A DNA stretch of 64,000 bases from Biomphalaria glabrata (GCF_947242115.1 NC_074711.1:3095001-3159000), one strand, 5' to 3'; positions 8,543-19,144 are shown, counted from the stretch's first letter. Notes: generated from the sequence alone by a model not told the origin. Numbers and translations: made by a program.

Positions 8543-9478
8543 TTGAACAGACAGACAGGTAGAAGACAGACAGGAAGAAGACAGACAGGTAGAAGACAGA
8601 CAGGTAGAAGACAGACAGGTAGAACACAGACAGGAAGAAGACAGACAGGTAGAACACAGACAGGAAGAAGACAGACAGGTAGAAGACAGACAGGAAGAAG
8701 ACAGACAGGTAGAAGACAGACAGGTAGAAGACAGACAGGAAGAAGACAGACTGGTAGAACACAGACAGGAAGAAGACAGACAGGTAGAACACAGACAGGA
8801 AGAAGACAGACAGGTAGAAGACAGACAGGAAGAAGACAGACAGGTAGAAGACAGACAGGTAGAAGACAGACAGGAAGAAGACAGACTGGTAGAAGACAGA
8901 CAGGAAGAAGACAGACAGGTAGAAGACAGACATGTAGAAGACAAACAGACAGGTAGAAGACAAACAGACAGGTAGAAGACAGACAGGTAGCAGACAGACA
9001 GACAGGCAGAAGACAGATAGTTTTAGACACAGACAGACAGACAGGTAGAAGACAGACAGGTAGAAGACAGACAGGTAGAAGATAGACAGGTAGAAGACAC
9101 AGACAGACAGGTAGAAGACAGACAGACCGAATACAGACAGACAGGTAGAAGACAGATTGTTGAAGACACAGCCAGACAGACAGGTAGAAGACACACAGGC
9201 AGTAGAAGACTCATACAGATTGGTAGAGGACAAACAGAACGACAGACAGACAGGTAGAAGAAAGACAGGTAGAAGACAGACAGACAGGTAGAAAACAGAC
9301 AGACAGGTAGAAGAAAGACAGGTAGAAGACAGACAGACAGGTAGAAGAAAGACAGGTAGAAGACAGACAGACAGGTAGAAAACAGACAGACAGGTACAAG
9401 ACAGACAGACAGTTGGAAAACAGACAGACAGGTAGAAGACAGACGGACAAGTAGAAGACAGATAGCAGACAGACAGAC
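8543..9478. repeat. Tetra/15-bp minisatellite (CAGACAGGTAGAAGA)n
   Basis: About 930 bp of 15-bp units CAGACAGGTAGAAGA with A/T and C/G variants. In the right part extra CAGA blocks are added. The unit length is a multiple of three and contains no stop in most frames, so long frames (up to 337 codons) open on both strands. Their compositions (RQTGR; SVFYL) are simple readings of the unit, not proteins. Confidence 0.95.
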
Positions 9479-9627
9479 GGAACACTTGGCTCATAATCAC
9501 TAGGTCACCACTACTGAACAATTCTAGCACGCACTCCAGGACACGAGAATACGCAACGGACGTGAATAACTTCTCTTTTGAAGGACCGTCTGTGATTCAT
9601 AAGATTTAGAAGACAGAAGACAAATTA

Positions 9628-10035
9628 TTTAATTTAAAAAAGACAAATCTAGATCTAAATCATATCTTTTTTACTATTATAATTAATGCCAAACTTATGC
9701 TTAGTATGAAGTCATTAATGATGGAAATTCTTATAATAATTATAATAATTTATAGGCTTATAGCGCTGTCACATCCGATATTTAATGAAAGGAGATTTAT
9801 ATTTTCAATAAAGGGTCATGATATATTCATATACAATTCGCGTTTTTGAGAATGTACTTGTAAGTGCCTCTCTAACCGTTCTGCGTTCTCTTCTTTTAAT
9901 GGAATGGGTTGCCTGAGTCAGCCAGGAAAACCAATGACTTAGCATATTTTAAGTCACAGATCAACATGCAATGCGTAGGACGTAATTATCTTATTTTTTG
10001 AAGAAACGTCTGCAATCTATAAGTAATACCAAAAA
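9628..10035 (+). mobile_element. LINE family F tail, degraded, with upstream repeat
   Basis: From about 9880, TGGAATGGGTTGCCTGAG..AGCCAGGAAAA (the AWNGLPE motif of a LINE RT C-terminus) and the family 3' end GGACGTAATTATC..AACGTCTG are recognisable. The upstream 9628-9780 part repeats 7318-7450. Confidence 0.6.
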
Positions 10036-10629
10036 AGTTTCAAACTCATTAAGGCTGCTATTGTTCAAATCATCACTTGCCTCAGACCTCATAGTCTGAA
10101 AAGGAAACTTTACCTAATGCCCCAGTCCAGCCAACTTAAGTAAACTACAATCACCGAATTTCCTAACCGTAGCCAAAAGGGGTTTTGTGGTTATCCCCCC
10201 CCCCCATCCAATACAAAAACTAAAGCAAAACTATAGTTACCATTTTCTACCAGTCACTGGACTCCATTAATTAAGTGCAGTGAATAGCAGATTTGGTTTA
10301 TGAATTTTTTGCGGAAGAGTAGCAAGCTAATTGCACTGTAGATAGGCTACCTCAGAATATGCCTTTTTTTAAAGCTTAAAATAACGGAAATAATGCTTGG
10401 ATCTGGGGCGAAGCCTCGGACCCAGCTGGGGGAGCGCTGACAGCCTAGCTGTTCTTGGTGGTGTGTACTGTCTTTCTACTAATTAAAAGAAGAACCTACT
10501 CTAGGCTAAACAGAAACGCCCGAAAGAATGAAAAGTCGGAATGTAATGAAGATTAATTACATACATATACATTGCAGAGGGGGGGTAGAAAAAATCCCCT
10601 CCACCGAAAAACGCCCATGATATGACGCC

Positions 10630-10693
10630 ATTCATTTGTGGGCCGGTTTATATGGTAATGCCCGGGCCGATTTTGATACCCAGTCCGCCCCTG
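10630..10693 (+). repeat. Right end of a CAGGGGCGGACTGG-family element
   Basis: GGGCCGGTTTATATGGTAAT..CCCAGTCCGCCCCTG is the right terminal part of the element at 49448-49801, ending at the expected CTG. The left end is missing. Confidence 0.6.
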
Positions 10694-10814
10694 CTGGGAA
10701 GCCACTAAAAAAACTAGCAAGAGACTGTGGAGAGTGGCATGTTTTTACCGAGGCCCGTATGTTCCACGCAAAGGAACGCTAAGGAAAGATGATGATGATG
10801 AAATCCAGGGTCAA

Positions 10815-10945
10815 AACGTACCGGTTAGAGTTGGGTAAACTCAGGGGCGCATCTGAAAATCCAGAAAATCCAAAATCCCAGTTATGATTTGAACTCAGTA
10901 CGCCAGGTCTGGAAGCAAAACGCTTTACCACTTAGCCTCCGGGCC
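10815..10945 (-). mobile_element. SINE family A fragment
   Basis: Complement of the head and first body segment: the GTTAGAGTTGGGTAAACTC block, AATCCCAG, a decayed B box and AAGCAAAACGCTTTACCAC. Confidence 0.65.
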
Positions 10946-11159
10946 CCCTACAAGGGAAAGTAACTCTTCAGTATTATTTAGAGATATGTAAGTTATTTCC
11001 CCTTAGATTAGCTTTTTTTTATTTTCAAATATTTATATTTTTATTAATTAGCCTGATTTTAAAACTGGCACCTCTTTAACTTTGAAACCTGAAAGGACCT
11101 TGAGCATTATTTAAGAAAATGACAATAAATATTCATTTTTTTTAAAGCTAAAAAAAAAG

Positions 11160-11405
11160 TTTAAAAAAAAAATAGTGGGCTTGGCAGTGCGAGACAGTCA
11201 CAGCTCTGCCGTGACCAGGATTCGAACCTGGGTTGTCGCGGCCACAACGCGAAGTACTAACCACTATACGATCACGGCCAGCGCGCCCACATCAACTGTG
11301 ATGAAAATATTGAGGTCATAAACATGGCTATTTTTAGCACACAGGTGAAGGCTATTTTTAGGTTTTGTCTTCTTTTCCTATTTGTGTGGTGCCATATTTT
11401 TTCCA
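11160..11405 (-). repeat. Duplication unit carrying tRNA-His, copy 2 (inverted)
   Basis: Inverted homologue of 2668-2925. Homology ends in low-complexity A/T runs on the 3' side and near GGAAAAAATATGG on the 5' side. No terminal repeats or target duplication were found at its borders. Confidence 0.85.
11207..11278 (-). tRNA. tRNA-His(GTG): tRNA-His (anticodon GTG), copy 2
   Basis: Identical in sequence to the gene at 2809-2880 but on the opposite strand. All stems pair, the anticodon is GTG, the T loop is TTCGAAT and the discriminator is A. The identity of the 72 bp, against diverged flanks, indicates selection or gene conversion, so both copies are probably functional. As in copy 1, a T run follows only after roughly 35 conserved bases (complement of about 11160-11175). 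Confidence 0.93.
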
Positions 11406-11639
11406 GATGTATTTAACTCGTGTAACCCACAGTAAACCTAAGGCTAATGAATGTTTTACTAAAAATTATTTTTATTCTAAGTCTTTCATATTTATTTTCA
11501 AATATATATATATTTTTAGTTTTGTTTGTTTAGCTTTTTTGTAAGTTTTGAATATTATTAAAATTCGTGATCAAACCTCCAGCATTTTGACGAGAGATAG
11601 TTCTACTGATCTAGGATCTAGATTAGACTTAGTAGGCCA

Positions 11640-11712
11640 AACTCGAATTTTTGTTTCATGTGGGGCCACCAAAATTGACACTTCGCCTGGGGCCTCCAAT
11701 TATCTAAGGCCG
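11640..11712 (+). repeat. Right end of a CAGGGCCGGC-family element
   Basis: CACTTCGCCTGGGGCCTCCAATTATCTAAGGCCGGCCCTG has the same ending as the elements at 13650-15441 and 59288-59590. The left part is not recognisable. Confidence 0.55.
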
Positions 11713-11850
11713 GCCCTGGTTCCATGTGTCAATCTAGTCATGCATGTTAATCTGTGACTTCAACTCGGCTGTCGTTGGTTTTCCTGGTTCAGTGGCTGAT
11801 TTGGGCAACTTTTTATGTACTAAAAACGGATTATTCATTTCATTCATTGG
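11713..11850 (-). mobile_element. LINE family F fragment
   Basis: Complement carries the decayed family F C-terminus: GTCATGCATGTTAATCTGTGACTT (MHD end) and the GCTGTCGTTGGTTTTCCTGG region equivalent to SELAGKT. Abuts the preceding element end. Confidence 0.5.
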
Positions 11851-11999
11851 GCAAAATGTATTTTTAGAGGCATTTAATCCGTAACTCTCGCTTGTTAAGA
11901 ATCTTCAAATGTTTAGTTATTTTTTTATTTTACATTTTCGGATTTTCGTTCAGAATTGTGTTACAACCTAACCCAAAACTCCCACAGGATTTCAGGGGA

Positions 12000-12060
12000 T
12001 AGCGGTAGGCAATATACCACTATGGTCCCCGGTTCGAACCCTGCCTTACGGATTACAAAT
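12000..12060 (+). repeat. tRNA-like sequence (SINE fragment)
   Basis: A B-box-like CCGGTTCGAACCCTG follows TAGCGGTAGGCAATATACC. The stems do not complete a tRNA, so this is a tRNA-derived fragment, not a gene. Confidence 0.4.
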
Positions 12061-12131
12061 AATCACTCTGTGGTAACCTCGAGGTATTTTTTAAAATTCT
12101 TGTGTGTAGCGAATCTAAAATGCCTCTAGAT

Positions 12132-12328
12132 CAGGGGTTCTCAACCTGTGGATCGCGACCCCCTTGGGGGTCGATTGACCATTTGCCAGGGGTCGCTTAA
12201 GACCTTCGAAAATATGGATTGTTATTGTCTACTCTTCTATTGCTGTATGTGTGTGCGTTGGGGGGGCGGTCGCAGCAGTGGGGGATTGTAAAAAGGGGTA
12301 GCCGAGCTTAAAAGGTTGAGAACCGCTG
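12132..12328 (+). mobile_element. hAT-type MITE with 8-bp target duplication (family CAGGGGTTCTCAACC, copy 2)
   Basis: Same ends and body as 4851-5048, in the same orientation. Exact 8-bp duplication CTCTAGAT at 12124-12131 and 12329-12336. Non-coding, 197 bp. Confidence 0.92.
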
Positions 12329-12625
12329 CTCTAGATGAAGCCGGTATAGAATTCTGTGCATGAATTATACAATGTGCAGAAATCGAGTGAATGCACTGGC
12401 CTAGATATTTCATTTTGCCTCCAAATCTCCCATAAATCATCACTAGCAGGCCTCAGTTTGTCCCCCCCCCCCCGCTCCCCCTCTCGTTTCCCTGGCAGAA
12501 GACTTGATTCATTCTCTGAATCAGCAGTCCACACCGACTGACAAACACATACACACACACACTAAAACAGACACTCACACACTACAACACCGTTATTTAA
12601 AAAAAAAAGAAAAAAGGTTCCTTAA

Positions 12626-12878
12626 CTCTTTCTCTCCTAATGAACGATACCATCGTTGATTTGACCCCATTTAATTAAATTAATTTGTGGTTTTAGGAAG
12701 TATAACTTGTGTTATATAAAAAGAGCATGCATTCTCCAATAATTCTATACCAAAAGTAATATTTTCTGACTACAAACAAAAATGTTATTGAAGTTTAATC
12801 ATAACAGGGTAGAATGTTCAAATGTGGAAAATGAACAATTCTGTCAGAACGTGGAAAAATAATTACGTAGATTAAGAG
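12626..12878 (+). mobile_element. TTAA-flanked TIR element, long form (253 bp)
   Basis: Begins CTCTTTCTCTCC just after TTAA (12622-12625) and ends in GATTAAGAG just before TTAA (12879-12882). It is the long form of the 73-75-bp elements at 16128-16202 and 31270-31342, which keep both ends and the ACGATACC block but lack the middle. A TTAA target suggests a piggyBac-like mobiliser; this is inference from the target site only. Confidence 0.7.
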
Positions 12879-12984
12879 TTAAAAGAAGATTATTCAATCC
12901 TACTCATATTTACTTGTTAATGCAGTCGAGTACGTTAGTTAAACATGTGAAATCGACATTTAAATTTGTTTTATAGGCTGATTC

Positions 12985-13640
12985 TAGCAACTTGCCATCA
13001 TTGATTATTTGTCCACTTGATGGAGATGCTTACCATGATGTAGCGTGCCGAATAGGAAAGGCAGGGAGCATTTTCCATAGGCTGCAGCCTATTAGGACTA
13101 GCCAAGCCATTGGACTCGAGACAAAAATACACCTTCTCAACACAATCGTCATTCCAACTGCTACATATGCATGTGAGACATGGAAGTCATCTGTCAAAAT
13201 TGAGAAAAGACTAAATGTGGCTCAACAGAGATGGCTGAGACGGATTTTGGGAGTCTGTTACACAGATCGGGTCTCAAACAAGGAAATCCTATGCCGAACT
13301 GGGAGTCGAACACTTAGTGAGGTTGTGACTGAGCGTCGCATGAGGTTTGCGGGACATGTTCTTCGTCAAAATGAATTACGCACACCAAGAGTTGCGATAA
13401 CATGGAAGCCAAAACGAGGAAAGCGCAAACAGGGACGTCCTCGTATTACTTGGCGACACACCTTCATGGAGGACCTCAGAACAGTGGACACCAGGTGGGA
13501 GGAGGCTTCAGACGTTGCCAGTGACAGATCTTTATGGAGACAGCTTGCCTCCCAATGCGCCGAACGGCGCGCGAGGACCTAAGTCTAAGAATAAGTCTAG
13601 CAACAAGTAGTGTATAAATATAAATGTATATAACACGCAA
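12985..13640 (+). mobile_element. LINE ORF2 C-terminal fragment, long intact frame
   Basis: A 196-codon frame (12992-13582) reads as the tail of a non-LTR reverse transcriptase: DVACRIGKAGSIFHRL, TIVIPTATYACETWKS (thumb), VAQQRWLRRILGVCYTDRVS, RRMRFAGHVLRQNE and RGKRKQGRPRITWRHTF, ending in WRQLASQC. The motif order is that of widespread animal LINEs. The 5' part, including the YADD box, is absent, so the copy is 5'-truncated and inactive, but the lack of stops over 590 bp suggests a young insertion. The start codon is fortuitous. Confidence 0.85.
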
Positions 13641-14000
13641 TCTTTGGACCAGGCCTGGCATTAGGTATAAGCAAACTAGGCAGGCCCCCCTCGGCCTCCG
13701 TTTGGTGGGGGCCTCAAATAAGAATAAAAATTTTTTTTAGAGAAAACAAAATTGCTAAGATTGGATGAAATCTCAAACACAGCAGAACTCTATGGCTCGT
13801 CTGCTAGCCTAGCTGTACGTCTCTACTATGACTCAAGATACCTTACAGAAAGCTACGGGAATCGCGCAATATGAATTTATTTGATTTGTCGATTTAGATC
13901 TAGATACAGGAAAGTTTTATAACTCATGTTGCGTATTTTATTTTTCTGTCTCTTCATTTTTCCGTGTCATTGGGGGCCACCTAATTCACTTCGCCTAGGG

Positions 14001-15407
14001 CAGTGATTCCCAAAGTGGTCTATATAGACCCCCAGGGGGTCTACGAAGACCTTCAGGGGGTCCATGAGAGTGAAAAAGTAAATTGGGGGTCTATGAGATG
14101 TCAATGGGGGTCTACGGTGGTGGATTTCCTTTAAGCAAGTTATAGCTTTAATGTTCACACTCCGTTAATGTAACTATTTCAAGCACATATAAATAATTTG
14201 TAATTTAGTTATAAATATTTGTCCTGCTATTGAAATGTAAAATTGTTGTATTAAATTTCAATACTTATCTCAATAGTTACTTTTGTCTACATGTAACTAA
14301 TGTTTAACAAAAAGAAATCAAGATTTTACATCATAGATTATTTATTTCCTCGGTTAAATAAGCGGATGTCTAAGTGCCTTTTTATGACCATATGAAACCA
14401 ATTACACTGGAGGATTTTTTGAGACGATGCTACCCTCGTAAAAAAATAAAGGTGATAAAAAATTTCAAAAACTCAAAAATAAAGTTCAGAATAAACCCAC
14501 ACAATCTTTCTTCAACATCATATAGAAAAGATGGTGATTTGTGAGTGTCTTATAAGATCTCGTTACCTATAGCCAACTATGGAAAACACTATAGATATAA
14601 CATTGATTTTACCAGCCATTGAAGTAGTTTTAAAAACTGTTTTAAATAAACGTAAATCTGTTATAATGCAACAAATTTCTTTAAGAAACACTATAGTTCA
14701 AGGGCACATCGGTGGGATGAGCATTAAAGCTGCAAACTGCCTAATGGTCTTCTGCTCCATATTTATCCCCAGGGCTGACCCACGAAACCTTTCCCATGTT
14801 TGGGTATAGCTGCAAAGCAGCAGATTATTGAAATCTGTTTTCCTTTGGCTTGGTGGGCTGCAAGCCAAGGCTAATGAGTCCCTCCTGCCAAAGCTTACTG
14901 ATTTAGGCACCAGTAACTCGTCTTTGACCCTTTTCATGTTAGTGAAAACAGCTCCGCGGGCCCAATATTTGAGCCAGATGTGAAAAATCAAGAAACACAC
15001 TAGAAACTGCTCTTTTCGAAAACTTTTAAAATGATATTTAAGGCAAATTGATTAATTAATTAATATTTAATGTTTGAAGGACTACTTCATAGAACAAAAT
15101 ATTTCTATATGAAACATAATAACCGTAATAACGAATGATGAACATTTCTAGTGTGTTTGGTGATCCAGCAATACATATTTATTTATTTTTTGGTTTATAT
15201 TTTATCAGTCAAAAAAGAAAGATCTCTGTAACTTTTGTTGTAGCTTTAAATTACTTTTTGACTCTTCGACTCAATACAGTTATAAATTAGTTTTAAAAAT
15301 GAGTTTATGAATCTGCAAAAATTGCAATACAAGTTAAGCAGGGGGTCTACCGAAAACCAGAAAACATGGCAAGGGGTCTACGAGACAAAAAAGTTTGGGA
15401 ACCACTG
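14001..15407 (+). mobile_element. Nested hAT transposon with decayed transposase
   Basis: Ends CAGTGATTCCCAAAGTGG and AAGTTTGGGAACCACTG form TIRs. An exact 8-bp duplication GCCTAGGG flanks it (13993-14000, 15408-15415), so it is a hAT insertion into the CAGGGCCGGC element. The ends repeat GGGGGTCTA and GGTCTACGA motifs, as is common in ZBED/SCAND3-type hATs. A transposase remnant lies inside (14330-14900). At 1407 bp it is far shorter than an autonomous copy and does not encode a whole transposase. Confidence 0.92.
14579..14809 (+). pseudogene. hAT transposase fragment (ZBED5/SCAND3-like)
   Basis: The 76-codon frame includes LILPAIEVVLKTVLNKR, ISLRNTIVQGHIGGMSI and NCLMVF. These correspond to the ILPA..., IPLSxxTVxRRIxxMS and D-x-x-x-x-L stretch before the first catalytic Asp in ZBED5/SCAND3-type hAT transposases. 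Neighbouring frames show related pieces (GGFFETMLPS upstream, decayed). Upstream and downstream parts are lost or shifted, and the catalytic DDE core and dimerisation region are absent. Read from family knowledge; a protein search would confirm it. Confidence 0.7.
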
Positions 15408-15457
15408 GCCTAGGGCCTCCAATTATCTAAGGCAGGCCCTGTTTGGACACACTTATG

Positions 15458-15646
15458 CAGTGGCGTCGCTTGGGTGGGGGGAGGGGGGGAATTTTGAAAA
15501 TCTCTCCGGGTCCCACATAATTTGGGCCCCCAAATGAGTGTTTTTTACATTAAATATTAAATATTACGCAGAATGCAGGGGCCCCCAAAGAGGTAAAGCC
15601 CCCCCCCCAGACCCCCTAACGATGGAAGGTTCCTATCTATGCCCTG
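15458..15646 (+). mobile_element. hAT-type MITE, CAGTGGCGTAGC family, copy 1
   Basis: Starts CAGTGGCGTCGCTTGGG and ends CCTATCTATGCCCTG. The flanks CACTTATG (15450-15457) and CACTAATG (15647-15654) are an 8-bp duplication with one change. The body (GAAAATCTC, CCCCAAATGAGTG, AGAGGTAAAGCCCC) is shared with 26160-26463. It begins 16 bp after the preceding nested stack. Confidence 0.8.
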
Positions 15647-16004
15647 CACTAATGTCATATTACTTAAGTACTTAATATATCAGACACATGGTAATTAGAT
15701 ATTAACTTCCGGAGTGCAACTCTGTACGTAAAGATTAAGTTTAGTAGTCAATATATTAGACACAAAACAGGTGAAGACTAGCTTTAATTGCTAGTATATT
15801 AGACACATAGCAAGTAAAGATTAACTTTTTTAAAAATTACTTTTTTTAATATACAGCTGTCCAACCTTTCTAACTGCCATTATTTGCTCTGAATTCACTA
15901 ATGAACGATAGATTTACAATTAGCTCGCCCCTATTCCCCACCTCCACGAAAAAAGTGAATGCACAAATCTACTCGAGTATATAAAATTATAATGATAGGA
16001 CCAT

Positions 16005-16090
16005 AGGTCCAGATAGAACGTAGGACGTAATCGTCTTCTTTTTTTAAGTAACGTCTGTATCATATGAGATAAGAAGATAAGATAAGACGG
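16005..16090 (+). mobile_element. LINE family F 3' tail
   Basis: Only the last part is present: ACGTAGGACGTAATCGTC, a T run, AACGTCTGTATCATATGAGA and the terminal AAGATAAGATAAGA repeats that mark this family's 3' end. Confidence 0.7.
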
Positions 16091-16127
16091 TGCGCAAAAC
16101 GCTCCTGAACGCCTTTACATTTATTAA

Positions 16128-16202
16128 CTCTTTCTCTCCTAACTGACGATACCAGCGTTGAGATTCCTCCAGAATGTGGCAAATAATTACGGAGAGAAAG
16201 AG
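16128..16202 (+). mobile_element. TTAA-flanked mini-element, short form (75 bp), copy 1
   Basis: CTCTTTCTCTCC and GGAGAGAAAGAG are perfect 12-bp inverted ends, with TTAA directly outside on both sides (16124-16127 and 16203-16206). An internally deleted derivative of the 253-bp form at 12626-12878. Confidence 0.85.
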
Positions 16203-16206
16203 TTAA

Positions 16207-16870
16207 ACTCTTTGATGATTAGAGCCTACATGCGGTAATACCCGCTGACGTTGACAGTTCAAGATAAAGATTTTCAAGATCAAATTTAGTTATTAGTAGA
16301 TAATATTTTTTAAAAATTATAAAGGTCAAACTAAAGTTTTCCCAGTGTGCCTAACAAGCTAGAAACTATTCTCCCGATTGTTCTGATTCATTGTCGAATT
16401 TTTATGCAAATTTTTCAAAGCATAAAAAGAAATCAATTTAAAATTGGCTTATGAACTAGAAATATTTATCTCGAAGTGTTCCTGTATCATTTAGACACAT
16501 GTGACCCTTATGCACTAGTACGTGACAAAAAACAACAAAATATGATGTGAATTACAAAATGAAGATTGTTCAATCAACAGAACAAATTAACATAAACACA
16601 CCCTCATCCCCCTTCTTAGGTCTGCTAATATTAATCGCATAATTATCTCCCATTTTTATTCACGAAAATCAACACAGAATATTCTCCAAATTATACCCAT
16701 TCTATTCCCTTAAAATGTTTGTTTATCAAAAAAATGTGATAGTAAAATCATTGCGTCATATTATTCCAAAAACAAGCGAAAAATATTTAGAGCGACCCGC
16801 ACTGACCTAAATTCCTCTTCATACGAAATCTATTTCTTACTTTCCTTCTTTTTCATCTTAACCTCTTTTT
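16207..16870. other. AT-rich intergenic stretch with a family E repeat fragment
   Basis: Around 16215-16400, GATTAGAGCCTACATGCGG and the following AT-rich body match 37800-37900. The rest shows no coding or repeat signal I recognise. Confidence 0.45.
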
Positions 16871-16874
16871 TTAA

Positions 16875-17195
16875 CCTTTTCACTCTGTTTTTCTCTTCCT
16901 CTCTCTGTATCTCTCTTTCTCTCCCTCTCTCTGTATCTCTCTTTCTCTCCCTCTCTCTTTTTTCTCTCTCTCTTTCTCTCCCTCTCTCTTTTTTCTCTCT
17001 CTCTTTCTCTCTCTCTTTGTCTCTCTCTTTGTCTCTCTCTCTGTCTCTCTATTTCTCTCTTTTTTTCACTCTTTGTCTCTCTCTCTCTCGTTTACGATAT
17101 TTCTTTTTTAGTGTGTTTTATTTCCTTTGTTGTATAAATATAAACACTCTCTTTCTCTCTCACTTTCTCTCGCCTTCATTCCATTATGTTTATGG
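16875..17195. repeat. Pyrimidine tract (TCTC)n
   Basis: About 320 bp of TCTCTCTT/CTCCCTC units with short interruptions; frames rich in Ser/Leu are spurious. Confidence 0.9.
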
Positions 17196-17199
17196 TTTA

Positions 17200-17979
17200 C
17201 AGGCTAAGTATAGTTAGTCTACACAATTTAACGTCTGCCAACTGTCGTCTGCTCAAACTAAACGACCGCCATTTTGCCCATAACAATAAGCAGGCTGCTT
17301 CTTCCTGTTTGTTATTTTCTTCTTCAGCAATTTTTCGATTTTTTTATAAATTGTAATATATTGGATTTTAAAATTTAGATCAATAAGTTTTCTTCGCGTT
17401 TATGTGATCAAGTATTCCGCCAACAAAAAGGACGCTTAAAATATATATATATAATGGGCGTCTGTAAAAGATGGTCGTTGCCAAGGACGCGTACCAGCAA
17501 ATCAAGGGAAGTTAAGCTGGTTGTTGTAGAAATGAAAAAAAGAGTTTTGTTTCTTTGATACTCGTTCACCTAAGTTAGTGATAAATACTTGGTCACAACT
17601 TCACTCAAATATTTCCACGTACTTAGTTGCCAGGCAACGGCGCAATAGCGTATAGAAAGAACGGAACTCTTCTTTAATTGAAAACTAAAACAAGAATAAA
17701 CAGATAAAAATTAAAAAAAAAATACTTTCTTAAAAAGGCAATACTTCCTTTATACCACTGAGCGATCATTTTTCACTTAATTATCAATGAATGGTAAATT
17801 TTAAAAAAAGGTACATTTTTACCCCCCCCCTTTTTTTTTCCTCCAAAAAAAAAAAAAACTTTTGAAGGGAATGTAAAGATCCGCTACACTTTATAATATT
17901 CCAACGAGCAGACGATTGTGGTTAGGCACTACTCCCAGAGTGCACTATGTCTCAGAACTTGTAACGGAGGAAGAGACGG
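17200..17979. other. AT-rich stretch, family E-like fragment, no gene
   Basis: TTCCTTTATACCACTGAGCGATC (about 17748-17770) resembles 37729-37754 of family E. The remainder contains homopolymer runs only. Confidence 0.4.
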
Positions 17980-19088
17980 AAGCAGAAACAAGGGCTGAGA
18001 GAAACAAAGAGATGACACAGAGGCTGAGAGAAACAAAGAGATGACACAAAGGCCGAGAGAAACAAAGAGATGACACAGAGGCTGAGAGAAACAAAGAGAT
18101 GGCACAGAGGCTGAGAGAAACAAAGAGATGACACAGAGGCTGAGAGAAACAAAGAGATGACACAAAGGCCAAGAGAAAAAAAGAGATGACACAGAGGCCG
18201 AGAGAAACAAAGAGATGACACAGAGGCTGAGAGAAACAAAGAGATGACCCAGAGGCTGAGAGAAACAAAGAGATGACACAGAGGCTGAGAGAAACAAAGA
18301 GATGACACAGAGGCTGAGAGAAACAAAGAGATGACCCAGAGGCTGAGAGAAACAAAGAGATGACACAAAGGCCAAGAGAAACAAAGAGATGACACAAAGG
18401 CCAAGAGAAACAAAGAGATGACCCAGAGGCTGAGAGAAACAAAGAGATGACACAAAGGCCAAGAAAAACAAAGAGATGACACAAAGGCCAAGAGAAACAA
18501 ACAGATGACACAGAGGCTGAGAGAAACAAAGAGATGACACAAAGGCCAAGAGAAACAAAGAGATGACACAGAGGCCGAGAGAAACAAAGAGATGACCCAG
18601 AGGCTGAGAGAAACAAAGAGATGACCCAGAGGCTGAGAGAAACAAAGAGATGACCCAGAGGCTGAGAGAAACAAAGAGATGACACAGAGGCTGAGAGAAA
18701 CAAAGAGATGACACAGAGGCTGAGAGAAACAAAGAGATGGCACAGAGGCTGAGAGAAACAAAGAGATGACACAGAGGCTGAGAGAAACAAAGAGATGACA
18801 CATAGGCTGAGAGAAACAAAGAGATGACACAGAGGCTGAGAGAAACAAAGAGATGACACAGAGGCTGAGAGAAACAAAGAGATGACACAGAGGCTGAGAG
18901 AAACAAAGAGATGACACAGAGGCTGAGAGAAACAAAGAGATGACACAGAGGCTGAGAGAAACAAAGAGATGGCACAGAGGCTGAGAGAAACAAAGAGATG
19001 ATACAGAGGCTGAGAGAAACAAAGAGATGACACAGAGAGTGAGAGAAACAAAGAGATGACACAGAGACTGAGAGAAACAAAGACATCT
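17980..19088. repeat. 29-bp minisatellite, about 38 copies
   Basis: Unit GAGAAACAAAGAGATGACAC plus AGAGGCTGA, with variants AAGGCCAA and CCAGAGG that recur in patches. The period is exactly 29 bp (for example 18001 to 18030). Since 29 is not a multiple of three and the complement lacks stops in every phase, all three minus frames stay open for 356-385 codons with the same Ser/Leu/Phe-rich peptide in shifted phase. This shows the frames are not protein genes. Confidence 0.95.
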
Positions 19089-19144
19089 GACTCCATTGTT
19101 TATAGCATTATGCTAAATAAATATATCTTGTCACTTGTACTATT

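Larger units (their letters stand above)
13650..15441 (+). mobile_element. CAGGGCCGGC-family TIR element, split by a nested hAT element
   Basis: Left end CAGGCCTGGCATTAGG and right end TCTAAGGCAGGCCCTG are imperfect inverted repeats. The immediate flanks share a 7-bp duplication TTTGGAC (13643-13649 and 15442-15448). Without the nested insertion (14001-15407 plus one 8-bp duplication) the element is about 380 bp and non-coding. Other copies: 59288-59590, and ends at 11640-11712 and 41786. Confidence 0.8.

Noticed and set aside
8498-9530. Long frames (up to 337 codons) on both strands
   Set aside because: They are readings of a 15-bp tandem repeat; the peptides are periodic and low-complexity.
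13476-13661. 61-codon minus frame
   Set aside because: Shadow of the LINE tail on the plus strand.
17929-19096. Three overlapping minus frames of 356-385 codons
   Set aside because: Same 29-bp repeat read in three phases; no unique domain, no coding signature.
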